Assembly (NCBI GenBank): GCA_033964015.1
Contig: CM066916.1
Coordinates: forward strand, 16,470,501-16,534,500
Origin: Scolanthus callimorphus
Taxonomy: Eukaryota > Cnidaria > Anthozoa > Actiniaria > Edwardsiidae
Direction: 5' to 3'
Length of the DNA stretch: 64,000 bases
This document shows positions 1 to 9,420 of this stretch, piece after piece. The notes under the pieces were generated by a model, which was not told the origin of the DNA, made no database searches, and was given only the letters and a program-made list of their open reading frames with translations. The position numbers and the translations under genes are program-made. Every line of letters starts with the position of its first letter. The first letter of the stretch is position 1.

Positions 1-745
1 GAGGTTCACCCAGTCGCCCATGTGCACAGAAAATGGAGTGAAAAAAAAAAAAGATTACGGCGAGGTTCACCCAGTCGCCCATGTGCATAAAAATTGAGAG
101 AAAAATTATATGGCGAGGAGGTTCACCCAGTCGCCCACATGCACAGAAAATGGAGTGAAAAAATTTACGGCGAGGTTCACCCAGTCGCCTATGTGCATAA
201 AAATTGAGAGAAAAATTATATGGCGAGGTTCACCCAGTCGCCCATGTGCATAAAAATTGAGAGAAAAATTATATGGCGAGGTTCACCCAGTCGCCCACAT
301 GCACAGAAAATTGAGTGAGAAAAAATTTACGGCGAGGTTCACCCAGTCGCCCATGTGCATAAAAATTGAGTGAAAAAATATATGGCGAGGTTCACCCAGT
401 CGCCCACATGCACAGAAAATGGAGTGAAAAAATTTACGGCGAGGTTCACCCAGTCGCCTATGTGCATAAAAATTGAGAGAAGCATTATATGGCGAGGTTC
501 ACCCAGTCGCCTATGTGCATAAAAATTGAGTGAAAAAATATATGGCGAGGTTCACCCAGTCGCCCACATGCACAGAAAATGGAGTGAAAAAATTTACGGC
601 GAGGTTCACCCAGTCGCCCACATGCACAGAAAATGGAGTGAAAAAATTTACGGCGAGGTTCACCCAGTCGCCCACATGCACAGAAAATGAGTGAAAAAAT
701 ATACGGCGAGGTTCACCCAGTCGCCCATGTGCATAAAGCAATGAC
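1..745. repeat. Minisatellite array, units of about 53-60 bp, 14 visible copies
   Basis: About fourteen copies of a unit that starts GAGGTTCACCCAGTCGCC follow each other from the first base, so the array probably continues left of the window. Two unit types alternate irregularly. One carries CCCACATGCACAG followed by a GGAGTG tract; the other carries CCCATGTGCATAA followed by a GAGAGAAAAATTATAT tract. The last unit breaks down near 740. One minus-strand frame stays open across part of the array because the unit length is near a multiple of three; that frame is a repeat artefact and not a gene. Confidence 0.95.
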
Positions 746-1850
746 AGAAACAAAACAAATGGCGAGGCAATTACCATATAAATCCGTGGTAAGCGAACTA
801 ACTCCTGCCAGACTGACAGGGAGCGGGGAGATAATAGCTACAAATTGTGCTGTACTCAGCGAACACATAAGCAAAAATTGTAATGGCAACAACTAAGCGG
901 CAGACAAGCTAGGGATACTGAAAACCAGCTTACTACAGAGGGAGCGTGACGAGATATGGCGGTAGAGAAGAATGGCCGATAGAAGTATGACAAATATGCT
1001 TCAACACGCGGCCAAGTCGGCTCTGGGGTTCGCGTATGTATACGAAGGAAAGCGCCGGTAGAAGAGCTCCCGCGGAACCCGGTACGACTGTGGACCTGTA
1101 AAATAAATGAAAGAGTTTGCCCTTGAGTGAAACGGCATGGAGGCAAATGACAGGATATAAAGCACAACATTTAAATTCAAACCGAAATTGCAGACGCCAC
1201 CGAGCGAATAGTAGACTGTAGGCAGGAAGAAGAAATAAGTGGAGACGATGAAAATCTGTAGTCTTTAATTGTAGAATGGCTGTGAAGTCTTGTGTAGAGT
1301 AGAGAACTTTTAGTCGGACCAGAGAGACGTCGACGGCGCGGCGTTCTCAAACCAACTGAGACTGAGACATATGCTAATGAGTTGATCTCTTATATACGTA
1401 CCACTGGGCCCCAGTGCGAATAGGGAAAAAATGTGACCGAGGGCTGGAAAATGTTGACCGAAGCCCGGGTCGAGGTCAACATTTTCCAGGCCGAGGTCAC
1501 AGTTTTTCCCTATACGGACCGACGTCCTAAAGCCGGTAAATAAGTTATTTATTTTTTTCCAACTCAAAAATTTGATTTTTTCGATGAAGCCTGAAAATGG
1601 TTACTGTGACCCAGGTCAAAGATAGGAAAATATTGCCCCCGCGCGCGCGCTCTAAGAACCAATCAGAATGCAGAATTCGTTACCGTGCCCTCGAGGTAAA
1701 AAATAAACCCTGGTATTTCACTTATGTTTATATAATAATGCTCATTAGAAACAATATATAGCAAAGCGGGGGACTAAGTTAATCTGCTAAAAAGACGGCA
1801 AATGAAAAGACCAGTCAGACATTTGTTATTGCATTGTTCGTTAATCACAG
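746..1850. other. Intergenic or intronic stretch left of the GPCR exons
   Basis: No TM1-TM5 coding exon for the downstream GPCR is recognisable here, so that exon lies left of the window or is lost. A palindrome occupies about 1419-1513, with arms AATAGGGAAAAA and TTTTTCCCTAT flanking GTCGAGGTCAACATTTTCC-type inner arms. This resembles the other short inverted-repeat elements in the window. A GCGCGCGCGC run and an AATCAGAATGC block near 1645-1670 also resemble pieces of such elements. Nothing else is evident. Confidence 0.5.
1419..1513. mobile_element. Short palindromic (MITE-like) element
   Basis: Nested inverted repeats: AATAGGGAAAAAATGTGACC on the left pairs with GGTCACAGTTTTTCCCTAT on the right. 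An inner pair, GGAAAATGTTGACC and GGTCAACATTTTCC, surrounds a GC-rich loop. There is no coding capacity. I could not define a target-site duplication. Confidence 0.6.
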
Positions 1851-3154
1851 GTTTCTCGAACGCAAGCCAAGAAGATGACGATTGCAGTGAATGGTAAAGC
1901 CAAGCGGTTCTGTTTGCCAAAAGAGCTGAAGGCAGCCAAGACACTGGCGGTCGTCATGGGAGCCTTTCTGTTCTGCTGGTGTCCTTTCTTTCTTCTCAAT
2001 GTAGTTTATGCTCTTTGCAGGTCAGTAGTCAGTACTTCGAGTCGATGTGGGAAATAAAAACACTGTCGTCTCCTAAAATGCGTTGTAAAGTTGCTGGAAA
2101 ACTATATCCCGGGATTTTTGGGTAGAGGTGTGCCGCCGAGGTTTCCAAAATCTGACCACAAGAGACCAAAAAAACTCGTTTTTTTATACCCTACCGTAGA
2201 CCTACAGTTAAAATTGTATACCCTACCGCAGACCTTAAGTTGGTCACCAGGGTAGTCCAGATGGTCACGATCAAAGCAGAATTTTTGTTAATCACGTGAA
2301 GGTTTTAAAATAAACTGTCTTCACTAAATGCGCGGCACAGCTTTGATAGAAATTTGTTTCTAGGGTAGCCATACTGAATGCATACCCCATCAGAGATCAA
2401 ACAAGCGAAAAACGATACCCTACCTCAGAAAGGCCCTAATCAATGTTTTGATTTTTTTTCATTGTACGTCCTTGTCCAAATTAGCTTGGGAAGGGTGGAA
2501 CAGATATTTTGTGGAACACAGATCCATTGTGAAAGCACTGTGTCTGATCGATCCATGCTCTCTTGGATCCAGCTGATATTTAAATTCTTCCCGTCACCAA
2601 ACGTAAAATGCATAGGCGGCGGACCTCTCAACTCTCACCTCCCAGCTCCCTCCTCCATCTTCTTAGAAGAGTTTCCTTACTTTCACTTCGTAAAGGAATA
2701 ATTTGTGTAACAATAGTGTCCTATTGTTTTGAGTCACATCCTTGACTATGATATCAGAGGAGGCCGAGGCTTTTTCTATTTTCACAAACACACACACGCA
2801 CACGGGCTTTTCGGCATGAAGTGAATCTTAATTTTGGCAAAAACAAAATTTGAGCTTTTCAGATTTTTTTTTCTCAAAATACGTTTATTCTTTTGTCTTT
2901 TTACATAATACTTTAGAAAGTGTACGATTGACCTGGAGAGCATCCTACTAACCAAGTGGCTCCACTACCTCAATAGCGTACTGAACCCTTTCATCTATGG
3001 CTGTTTGAACAAAGAATTTCGCATCGCTTTCAGTAAGCTTGTCGTCTACACATGCGCAAAGCTGACGTGCAGGCGGCAGAAGATGAGGGAGAAAGGCTTC
3101 ACGATGTCAATCACCAGAAACCCAAGCTCGAAAGCCGCAGTCACAGATGTATGA
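1851..3154 (+). CDS. Amine-receptor-like class A GPCR, C-terminal part only (two exons)
   Basis: The call is a rhodopsin-family seven-helix receptor of the amine-receptor type, expected at the plasma membrane and signalling through G proteins. Two exons are visible: 1851-2020 (acceptor TTAATCACAG, donor G/GTCAGT) and 2917-3154 (acceptor ACTTTAG), joined in phase 2. The first encodes the end of ICL3 and TM6, with KAAKT and the FCWCPFF toggle motif. The second encodes TM7 with the [13 protein letters not shown] (NPxxY) signature, helix 8 (NKEFRIAF) and a short basic tail ending in TDV, which fits a class I PDZ ligand. The stop is at 3152-3154. TM1-TM5 are missing upstream, so the gene is cut by the window edge or is a 5'-truncated copy; no internal stop is seen. 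It is clearly paralogous to the intact receptor at 6176-7261. Ligand is unknown. Confidence 0.85.
2021..2916 (+). other. Intron of the partial GPCR gene
   Basis: An 896-bp intron lies at the TM6-TM7 loop. It contains several copies of a short motif resembling ATACCCTACC(g/t)CAGACC between 2190 and 2430, a purine/pyrimidine-rich stretch and an (ACAC) run near 2790. A 107-codon open frame inside (2378-2701) shows no protein-like features. Confidence 0.7.
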
Positions 3155-4317
3155 TGGGTAAATGCACTGAATGACTGCTTTGAGCGCGTTATTGCTCCTT
3201 CGTGGCTACAAATAGAGGTGTAAAATCAGACGTTCTCGAAGTAAAGAAGAAAGTAAATTTTAAACTGTTTAAAGCTACTGCACTTAGACAAACGTCAAAA
3301 TGGCGGCGAGGTTTGAAAACGTCGTTTCTTCCCGCCAAGCTCACTAAAAAAAATCAAACGTGGAATGGAATTGTATTACTATTGAAAGGCAATGATAACA
3401 GACATACAGAGATGATATTTAATTCAACAAAGACGTAAATGTTTTAAGACCTGTTATACTGCATGTATACTTATTAGTAGGCTTAACTTCAGTAAATGGG
3501 AGAGAGGATCATGGTATACGCCTTCTGGCGCTCGCTAACGACGCCATCTTTGGGCCTTTCTATGTTGTTTTTCTTACCCCTTTTCACGTCCCTATCCGCC
3601 TTTATATATCTGCTCTTTCCAGGCTTATCGTCAACCTTTGCTGAAAACCACCAATGATGATAGCATTGTAATGATAGCATTGTAATAAAAAAACTGATTT
3701 TCTCGTAAATAGAAGCACATTATATGACTGCACATGCAAACATGCTTTTTTAAGATGGCAAAGAGTGCTTGTCCGGTGCAACATTACATTTTGATCTTAG
3801 GGAAGCGGTCAAAACATCTGTACTCGAACAGAACCCGATTTTATCACAGAAGCTGGTTGGTCCCGGGTTGTTCCACTCCACCTGTTTTTTAAATGCCCAC
3901 TTTCTCCGTGCTCAAGTAAGGGAAGTTGCATTTTATTGCATGGATGTGTTGCTCTCGCTATAAGGAAGACGTTGCTGAGCCAATCTTGTGTATTCATTTA
4001 TTATTTTACGGGATTATATTCGCAGTTAAAAATGGCCATTTTTTCCTAAAACAAGATTGGATGCGGCATACACCACCCCATCAGGTCCCATTCGAGTACC
4101 GATGATTTGACCACTTTCCTTAGATGCTTTACATCATGGAACATTAATTTATGTCCTCGGGTCAAAGCAAAACCCTTGCCACGGCACTCCTTGATCCTGT
4201 ACTCACATTCTCGTACCAAGAGCTCAATGGCCATTCATTTGAGGGCCTCCACATTGGCTAATTTTGAACATTAGAACATGGTCAGAAAGTTCTTCTTCTC
4301 GACACCTCTTTATCAAA
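3155..4317. other. Gene-free stretch with one weak coding candidate
   Basis: No recognised gene. On the minus strand a 63-codon frame (3489-3680) includes a good donor-like site (GGG/GTAAGAAAA, about 3577) and an ATGGCGTCG, and its composition is protein-like. I cannot identify it and it could be chance. The rest is plain AT-rich sequence. Confidence 0.3.
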
Positions 4318-4400
4318 TCTCGCGCATGCGTCAATGGCTGTCACCAGACCCTCCCCCGCGAGGTGTCGAACGGGGGAGCTCTGGGTACGGGAATGGGGTG
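4318..4400. repeat. Dispersed repeat, second copy near 57985-58070
   Basis: The block CGCATGCGTCA...CACCAGACCCTCCCC...GAGGTGTCGAACGGGG...TCTGGGTACGGGAATGGG matches the block at about 57985-58070 with scattered differences. Together with the mirror-like CTGGTAAC...GTTACCAG arms at the second site, this suggests a short inverted-repeat transposon relic. An AATAAAG follows at about 4427. Confidence 0.65.
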
Positions 4401-4946
4401 CTCACAAAGGCACCAACAAATCCGTAAATAAAGACTCTTCTTTACGTTATTGCTGTCTTTGTTTTAAAGAAGAATTTGAAGATTACTTTGCATATAATGA
4501 ATAACTTTATTATGTGACTGTGACGTCATGAACCAAGTAATGATGCCCAGCCCTATTACATTCTAAAAGCCATTTACCAGTTTAAAGCCGTATTGCACTG
4601 TACTAAACCAGTTATGAACCAGTTTTGCGTACTCCATTTCATCTCGTGCAAGCTAGAAGAAGACAATGTGCATTTTCGTAGTAAATTTTGAAGAGGAAAG
4701 ATAATATTCTTATAATAAATAATTCATTAGATAGTAATTCTTGATGTAACTCGGACGAACATTTGCTCGCATTTTCCCTCGCCCCGCGCAACTACATAAA
4801 TAACATCTTATAAGATATACGAATATGATTTTGCCAAATATTCTGTATTCGAGCGAGAGACAGGTGGAGTACTAAAATTAGGGATTTATCCCATGCGGGA
4901 AGTCATAATAATTTTTGCATTCAAAACATTTTTCGTGCCAAATTAC
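4401..4946. other. Gene-free AT-rich stretch
   Basis: No coding, RNA or repeat feature could be supported beyond short AT-rich runs. Confidence 0.6.
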
Positions 4947-5358
4947 ACATGATTCTGGAATGAGTTTCATTCCAGAATCAGTTTCATTCTGGAATGAAGT
5001 TCGTACTGTATTCACATGGCGTGATCAATCAGATTTTGGTGCCAAACAAGAAAACAAATATGGCGCCCGTGAGTGTGCGCCTTCACGTATGCGCCACTCG
5101 CTCCAGACTTCACGGTTTGTGATTTTCATCCCAGAACAAAGTTCGATCTCAGTACACATGATTCCAGAATGAAACTTCATACCGGAACGAGATTTTCACT
5201 CCGATTGAAAACCGGGGTGAGTTCATTCCGGAATGACCTGCACGGGAGCAAATTTTCGTTCCGGTGTCATGTGAACAGATATATAGAAAATATATAGAAA
5301 TCTAACGGGGATGGAATGAACTCATTCCAGAATGAAAGTCATTCCGGAATAATGTGAA
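4947..5358. mobile_element. Inverted-repeat element built of ATTCCGGAATGA-type palindromes
   Basis: The ends CACATGATTCTGGAATGAG and CTCATTCCAGAATGAAAG...AATAATGTG are inverted repeats. The interior repeats a self-complementary ATTCC(g/a)GAATGA motif at least eight times. No open reading frame of any quality is present. It looks like a nonautonomous DNA transposon (MITE) whose termini consist of tandem palindromic subunits. Confidence 0.7.
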
Positions 5359-6175
5359 GAGGGCCAGAGAGCAATGCAAAGTCGATTCACCAGATTGATA
5401 TGCAGGACAGGATCTGATTGAACATTTCAATCAATATACTCACATTTAGCCAGAATTTCAGCCTATGTGAGTCCCTTTTCTGGTTACAATGATCCATGAT
5501 CTCGTGGGATTGACAAGTCTGAATGGTCCAGGCTAAGTGGCCAAACCAGTTCAATAGACCTCTTTGTCTTATTATGCAGATTGCACATTTCAAATCATAT
5601 GATGTTTTCATCTTTTGAAATGGTTCCATATCCACGTAGAAATGACGAAAAAAATCAGAAAGACGAAGGGTTTTTATTCATGTAAACATCACGTGGTTTG
5701 AAATAGTCAATTTGTAACCATATGTTGAACGCGCATGTTGAACGCACATGTGCCAATCGAGTTCAGATGAGCTACGGTGGAGGTGGAGTGAGGCACGGTT
5801 TGAAGTCAACATCATTCAACCTTGCGCGTTCAACAAATGCTGAATGAAATGCAGGACGTGTTGTTATTGGAGTCGAGAAATCCTTTGTGAAAGCGCGCGC
5901 CATTTTCGCAAAAACAGTGACGGCATTTTCGTAAAACCAGCCAAACCAATAAAGTACATGAGCGATCCTGGACCATCCTGGATCTCTTGTGACATTTGTG
6001 TGCAGAGGCCACTTCAAAACACAGAACAAGATAGAAATTACCTCTGCTAGCAGGGAAGTACGTCCCTGGAATGTTGAACTGATTTGGCTCCTAGTACATG
6101 CACATTTAAGGCAGGGCATAAATAACGCCTGACTTGTGAACCGTATTTTGCTTGACCCATAAGCAACTTGACTTT
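5359..6175. other. Downstream flank of the minus-strand GPCR, with probable poly(A) signal
   Basis: On the minus strand this is the 3' flank of the receptor. A complementary AATAAA is at 5673-5678, about 500 bases past the stop codon, and could end the transcript. A repeat piece around 5720-5850 carries GTTGAACGCGC motifs in both orientations (ATGTTGAACGC and GCGCGTTCAAC), probably an inverted-repeat element. Overlapping open frames on both strands between 5770 and 6120 lack protein character. Confidence 0.5.
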
Positions 6176-7261
6176 TTAAACAGGGTGTGCTCTTTCTATA
6201 GAGTTATAGTTCATGCTGTAAGTGTCCACACCTGATCTGATCGATCCATTTCGCTCCAACCCATGTCCCCTGTACGTGCTCCGAAGAGATCCCCTTTCGC
6301 TGAACGATTTCGGATCTCGTAACAAACCACTGTAAGTCTTTCCCAGAAGGCATGCGCAAGCAGACATTAACAGCTTCTTGAATGCTTTCCGGAAGTCTTT
6401 ATTCATGCACGCGTAAATAATGGGATTGAGCACGCTATTTACATAGTGCATCCACTTGGCAAAAAGAATTGTTTCAGTAGGAAGAGGCCTGCACTGTCTG
6501 CAGAGTCCATACACTAAATTCAGCACAAAGAAGGGGCACCAACATACAACGAAAGCCCCAATCACCACCCCTACAGTTTTGGCTGCCTTAATCTCCTTGG
6601 ACAGAAGAAACCGTTTCGGTTTTCCTTGAACGTTTAAAATCATTTTCTTGATCTGATGTCGTGCAGTTCGGAACATTTTCATGTAAGAAGCCGTCATGAT
6701 CATGAGCGGAATAATGAAACACGAGATCGTTACTGTAAGCTCGTAAACTGGTGGCGGTATAGTCCACAGAATGATCTTGAGTCCTGCCATAATTCCAGCA
6801 AATACCCATATAACAGATATCGCAACCTTGGCCTTTTCTGTAGTGACTGTGTCATGGTACGTAAGCGGCGATGTTATACAGATGCACCTCTCCAAGCTTA
6901 TAAAACAAAGATGCACAATAGACGCAACCCCGCAAAGTATATCCATAAAGTTCCAGATCTTGTTTACCCACGTTATTGAAGTAATGACTGCTGGCCCTTC
7001 AATAAGATATGCCGCCCACACAGGCATTGAAAACGTCGCCACCAGAATGTCTGCTACAGCAAGAGAAATAATGAACAAATTTGTGACCGTGCGTAACTTG
7101 TGGAACACGCGGAAAGCGCAAAGCACGAGAAGATTACCGAACAATGCCATGATGATGATAATGATCAGGAAGGTAGAGGAGACAAGAGTCACTTTAGGGT
7201 CTTGTGTTGGGATGGCGAGCGTCGGTGACGTTGGTGGAGCATTGGTGGACGTATTGTTCAT
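6176..7261 (-). CDS. Amine-receptor-like class A GPCR, complete, 361 aa
   Basis: A full seven-helix receptor in one uninterrupted frame. Visible landmarks, numbered from Met1: two overlapping N-glycosylation sites (NNTS, residues 2-5), TM1 with GN (N43), TM2 LAVAD (D71), TM3 with the amine-type aspartate D107 in MDILCGVAS, ERC instead of DRY (124-126), TM4 W152, TM5 P185/Y193, a short basic ICL3, TM6 CWCPFF (240-245), ECL3 with CRQC, TM7 W270 and NPIIY (279-283), helix 8, then Cys residues (302, 304) that could be palmitoylated. I start at 7261 because a longer frame (from 7315) crosses a good acceptor, TTTCGTTTCAG, ending at 7268, which implies an upstream 5' UTR exon. Oddities: the usual TM3 cysteine (3.25) is Asn100 and ECL2 has no cysteine, so the conserved disulphide is missing. 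It is a paralogue of the partial gene at 1851-3154 but lacks that gene's TM6-TM7 intron. It probably couples to G proteins; the ligand cannot be predicted. Confidence 0.93.
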   Translation of the reverse strand: MNNTSTNAPPTSPTLAIPTQDPKVTLVSSTFLIIIIIMALFGNLLVLCAFRVFHKLRTVTNLFIISLAVADILVATFSMPVWAAYLIEGPAVITSITWVNKIWNFMDILCGVASIVHLCFISLERCICITSPLTYHDTVTTEKAKVAISVIWVFAGIMAGLKIILWTIPPPVYELTVTISCFIIPLMIMTASYMKMFRTARHQIKKMILNVQGKPKRFLLSKEIKAAKTVGVVIGAFVVCWCPFFVLNLVYGLCRQCRPLPTETILFAKWMHYVNSVLNPIIYACMNKDFRKAFKKLLMSACACLLGKTYSGLLRDPKSFSERGSLRSTYRGHGLERNGSIRSGVDTYSMNYNSIERAHPV

Positions 7262-7267
7262 ATTGGC

Positions 7268-7727
7268 CTGAAACGAAATGAAAAGCATTAGAATACTGAA
7301 TGCCTCGTGGGACACGTTGAGGATGCTTTGCAGATCGGGGTGTGAAGTCGTTGCAATAGGTTGACGAAAAAAGATGCTTTCTATGTATGCAATGGAATAA
7401 ATTAATGAGTCTTGTGTTGGTATGATTATGAGAAACCTAAGGAGGTTTCGAAAATGTTGTATGGCTTTACTTTATTTTAATACTATTTGTGAGCTTCTTT
7501 ATCGAACTCTTCAGTTGAATTGAGAATTTAGTCATTCCTATGTCTTATCGGTCCTATGTAACCTTTTTTGGAATCTGAAATAAAGGTTATGATGGTCAAA
7601 AGAAAATTCCACCTGGCCCTTGTGTAATGAATTAAGTTTTGTAAACTTTGTAGTTTGTTTGTCACAGCCCGTTCGGTGCACTTGTGATCGATCCCTGAAG
7701 ATTTTTGCATGTAAATCATTTAACAAT
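7268..7727 (-). other. Upstream region of the intact GPCR
   Basis: The minus-strand sequence starts with a splice acceptor immediately before the receptor's ATG leader, so this should be intron and then 5' exon. I cannot place the donor or the promoter. Nothing else is visible. Confidence 0.4.
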
Positions 7728-8035
7728 TAGTCGCCGAAGGCGACGTGATTAACGGCGAATAGTCACCAAAACGAAGTCGAGTCACCGAGACCGAGTCACC
7801 GAGACGAAGTCGAGGTGACTATTCGCCGATAATCTCGGAGCCTGAGCCTGATAATTGCTCAAGTGATTCATAAGGTTTTTAGACGGAAAAACTTGTTTTT
7901 GTTAGACTTTTTCACGATCATAACAAAACTCGCGCGCGCACTCCCAATCCTTTCCTGTAGATTATAGCGACAGAAAACGGACCTCTCGACCAATCAGCGC
8001 GCGGAATTTCTTATAATCACTTGAGTAATTATACT
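7728..8035. mobile_element. MITE with palindromic core; inverted copy at 35630-35995
   Basis: It starts ACAATTAGTCGCCGAAGGCG with a palindromic GTGACTATTCGCCG core. It continues through TAATTGCTCAAGTGATT and a GACCAATCAGCGCGCGG block to TAATCACTTGAGTAATTAT. The same modules in reverse order occur at 35630-35995, and fragments occur at 16585-16640 and 27888-27996. Noncoding. Confidence 0.75.
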
Positions 8036-9039
8036 AATACTAAGTAACCATACGACGTCTATTTTTGTTCAATTTGGAATTAAATTGATACTTTTTGAAA
8101 TACTCACTCACTCAGTCGTATACTAATGCTAATGGCATCTAAAAGGATATTTTACAAATAGCATGTAGTCTAGACTTGCTCCAAGTCGACAACGAAGGAC
8201 TTTGTGAAAGTCTACATATAGTCATATGCTGTCACATGCTGGGCATAGAGTGGATTTTGTATGACGTCGAAATGAAATCCACGTTTTCTGCACGTTCTAA
8301 TTAAGGTCTTGGATCTTTGTTCAGTCAATCAATAAGAATGCGAAGAAAAAACAAACACGCGATATGTCTTGTTTGTTTTGGGTCACGACAAAACGCAAAT
8401 CGTATTAAACTCCGTACCCTGATTGGTCAATTGCTGAATTTCTCTCGCTCCTGATCGGATAGTGTATTTACAACTTTGCATTGAAATTTCGACACTTATC
8501 CGAAATCTACTCTTACATCTCAATCAGTAAAGCTTATAAGTATTTATTTCAGTAGTTGCATTATAGGGTTAATAAACTTAACTTAGTCAGTATACTAATT
8601 ATAAGACCGGATTACATTTTTCTTCACGACTTAAAGTGTCAAGTTGGACACTGCAGTTGGAGGAGTTGGAACAATTTGACCGTTTTTACGATGTCGTGGG
8701 AACAATACCCTTGAGCCGTTCCGACTCGCTCTGGCGAAGAAAGCGTTTGTTATTCAAAACAGACAAGCATTGTTCTTACTTTTTACCCTATTTATGCTGT
8801 GTTCGCAACATCGTAAAAAATAAGAAATGAAGACGATGCGCGAAAACGATGTGAAAAGCTGCAGAACGTGATTTATTACCTTTAGTGGCCTTCTCTGTTA
8901 AGGGCTGCGAAAAAGGCGCAGCACCATATCACCCATCAAAATTATCTGACAATATGGCCGATTTTATCGGCCGAGAGTGAAATGTCTACATTGATGTAAA
9001 AACGCTGAAATTTCTACATTGATGTAGGTATCAGTCGAG
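8036..9039. other. Gene-free stretch
   Basis: Some fragments resemble MITE bodies (a CTGATTGGTC block near 8420; TTTTACGATGT and ACATCGTAAAA as a wide inverted pair near 8685 and 8808). The 64-codon frame at 8636-8830 starts with GTG, spans that inverted pair and is not accepted as a gene. Confidence 0.4.
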
Positions 9040-9420
9040 ATTGTGAACCTCTCTTTGACAAAAATGTCTCTTTCCCGGGGGGAGGACTCCCACATTTTTT
9101 TGGTCGGGGATGATCGTCGGAAATTTTCAGTTTCACCCCTAAAAGATACCAAACATGGCGTGGCTCAAATAATTTGTTACCCTAAAAGATACTCTAAAAG
9201 ATGAGGCCTTATGTGCCAAATAGGCGCGAAGGAGACATGTAACAGGCAAAAGATACCTATCCAGAAATTTCCGTGTTTTACTAAACTGCCGCCTTTAATG
9301 TTGTTTAATATATCATCTTTTCAGGCGACTAATCTCTTTTTCTTACACGGTTTTTAGAGCACCATCATGAGACAAAACAATTTGGACATATATTTCGGCC
9401 CTAAAAAATACCAATCTCCC
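9040..9420. repeat. Dispersed repeat with ACCCCTAAAAGATACC motifs; relative at 29640-29945
   Basis: The motif CCCTAAAAGATAC recurs at about 9135, 9180 and 9190, with weaker forms at 9400. The same family, with CCTAAAGATACCAATC and CACCCTAAAATATACC, is seen in 29740-29920. I have no termini, so the class of element is unknown. Confidence 0.5.

Noticed and set aside
1..745. CRISPR-like look of evenly spaced repeats
   Set aside because: The whole unit is repeated, including the would-be spacers, no cas genes are present, and the surroundings are animal DNA.
511..777. Minus-strand 88-codon repetitive frame
   Set aside because: It is the minisatellite read in frame; the repeated residues follow the unit length.
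856..1170. Minus-strand 104-codon frame
   Set aside because: No motif, splice context or biased composition; overlaps plain GC-richer sequence.
3505..3530. GATCATGGTAT on the plus strand, resembling part of U1 snRNA on the minus strand
   Set aside because: Only a few bases match; no 5' splice-site-recognition sequence, Sm site or stem structure follows.
5772..6119. Overlapping minus-strand frames of 115 and 60 codons
   Set aside because: They fall in repeat-like DNA downstream of the GPCR and lack protein character.
6656..7271. Plus-strand open frames of 107 and 166 codons
   Set aside because: They are antisense to the GPCR coding sequence, which has complete family motifs on the other strand.
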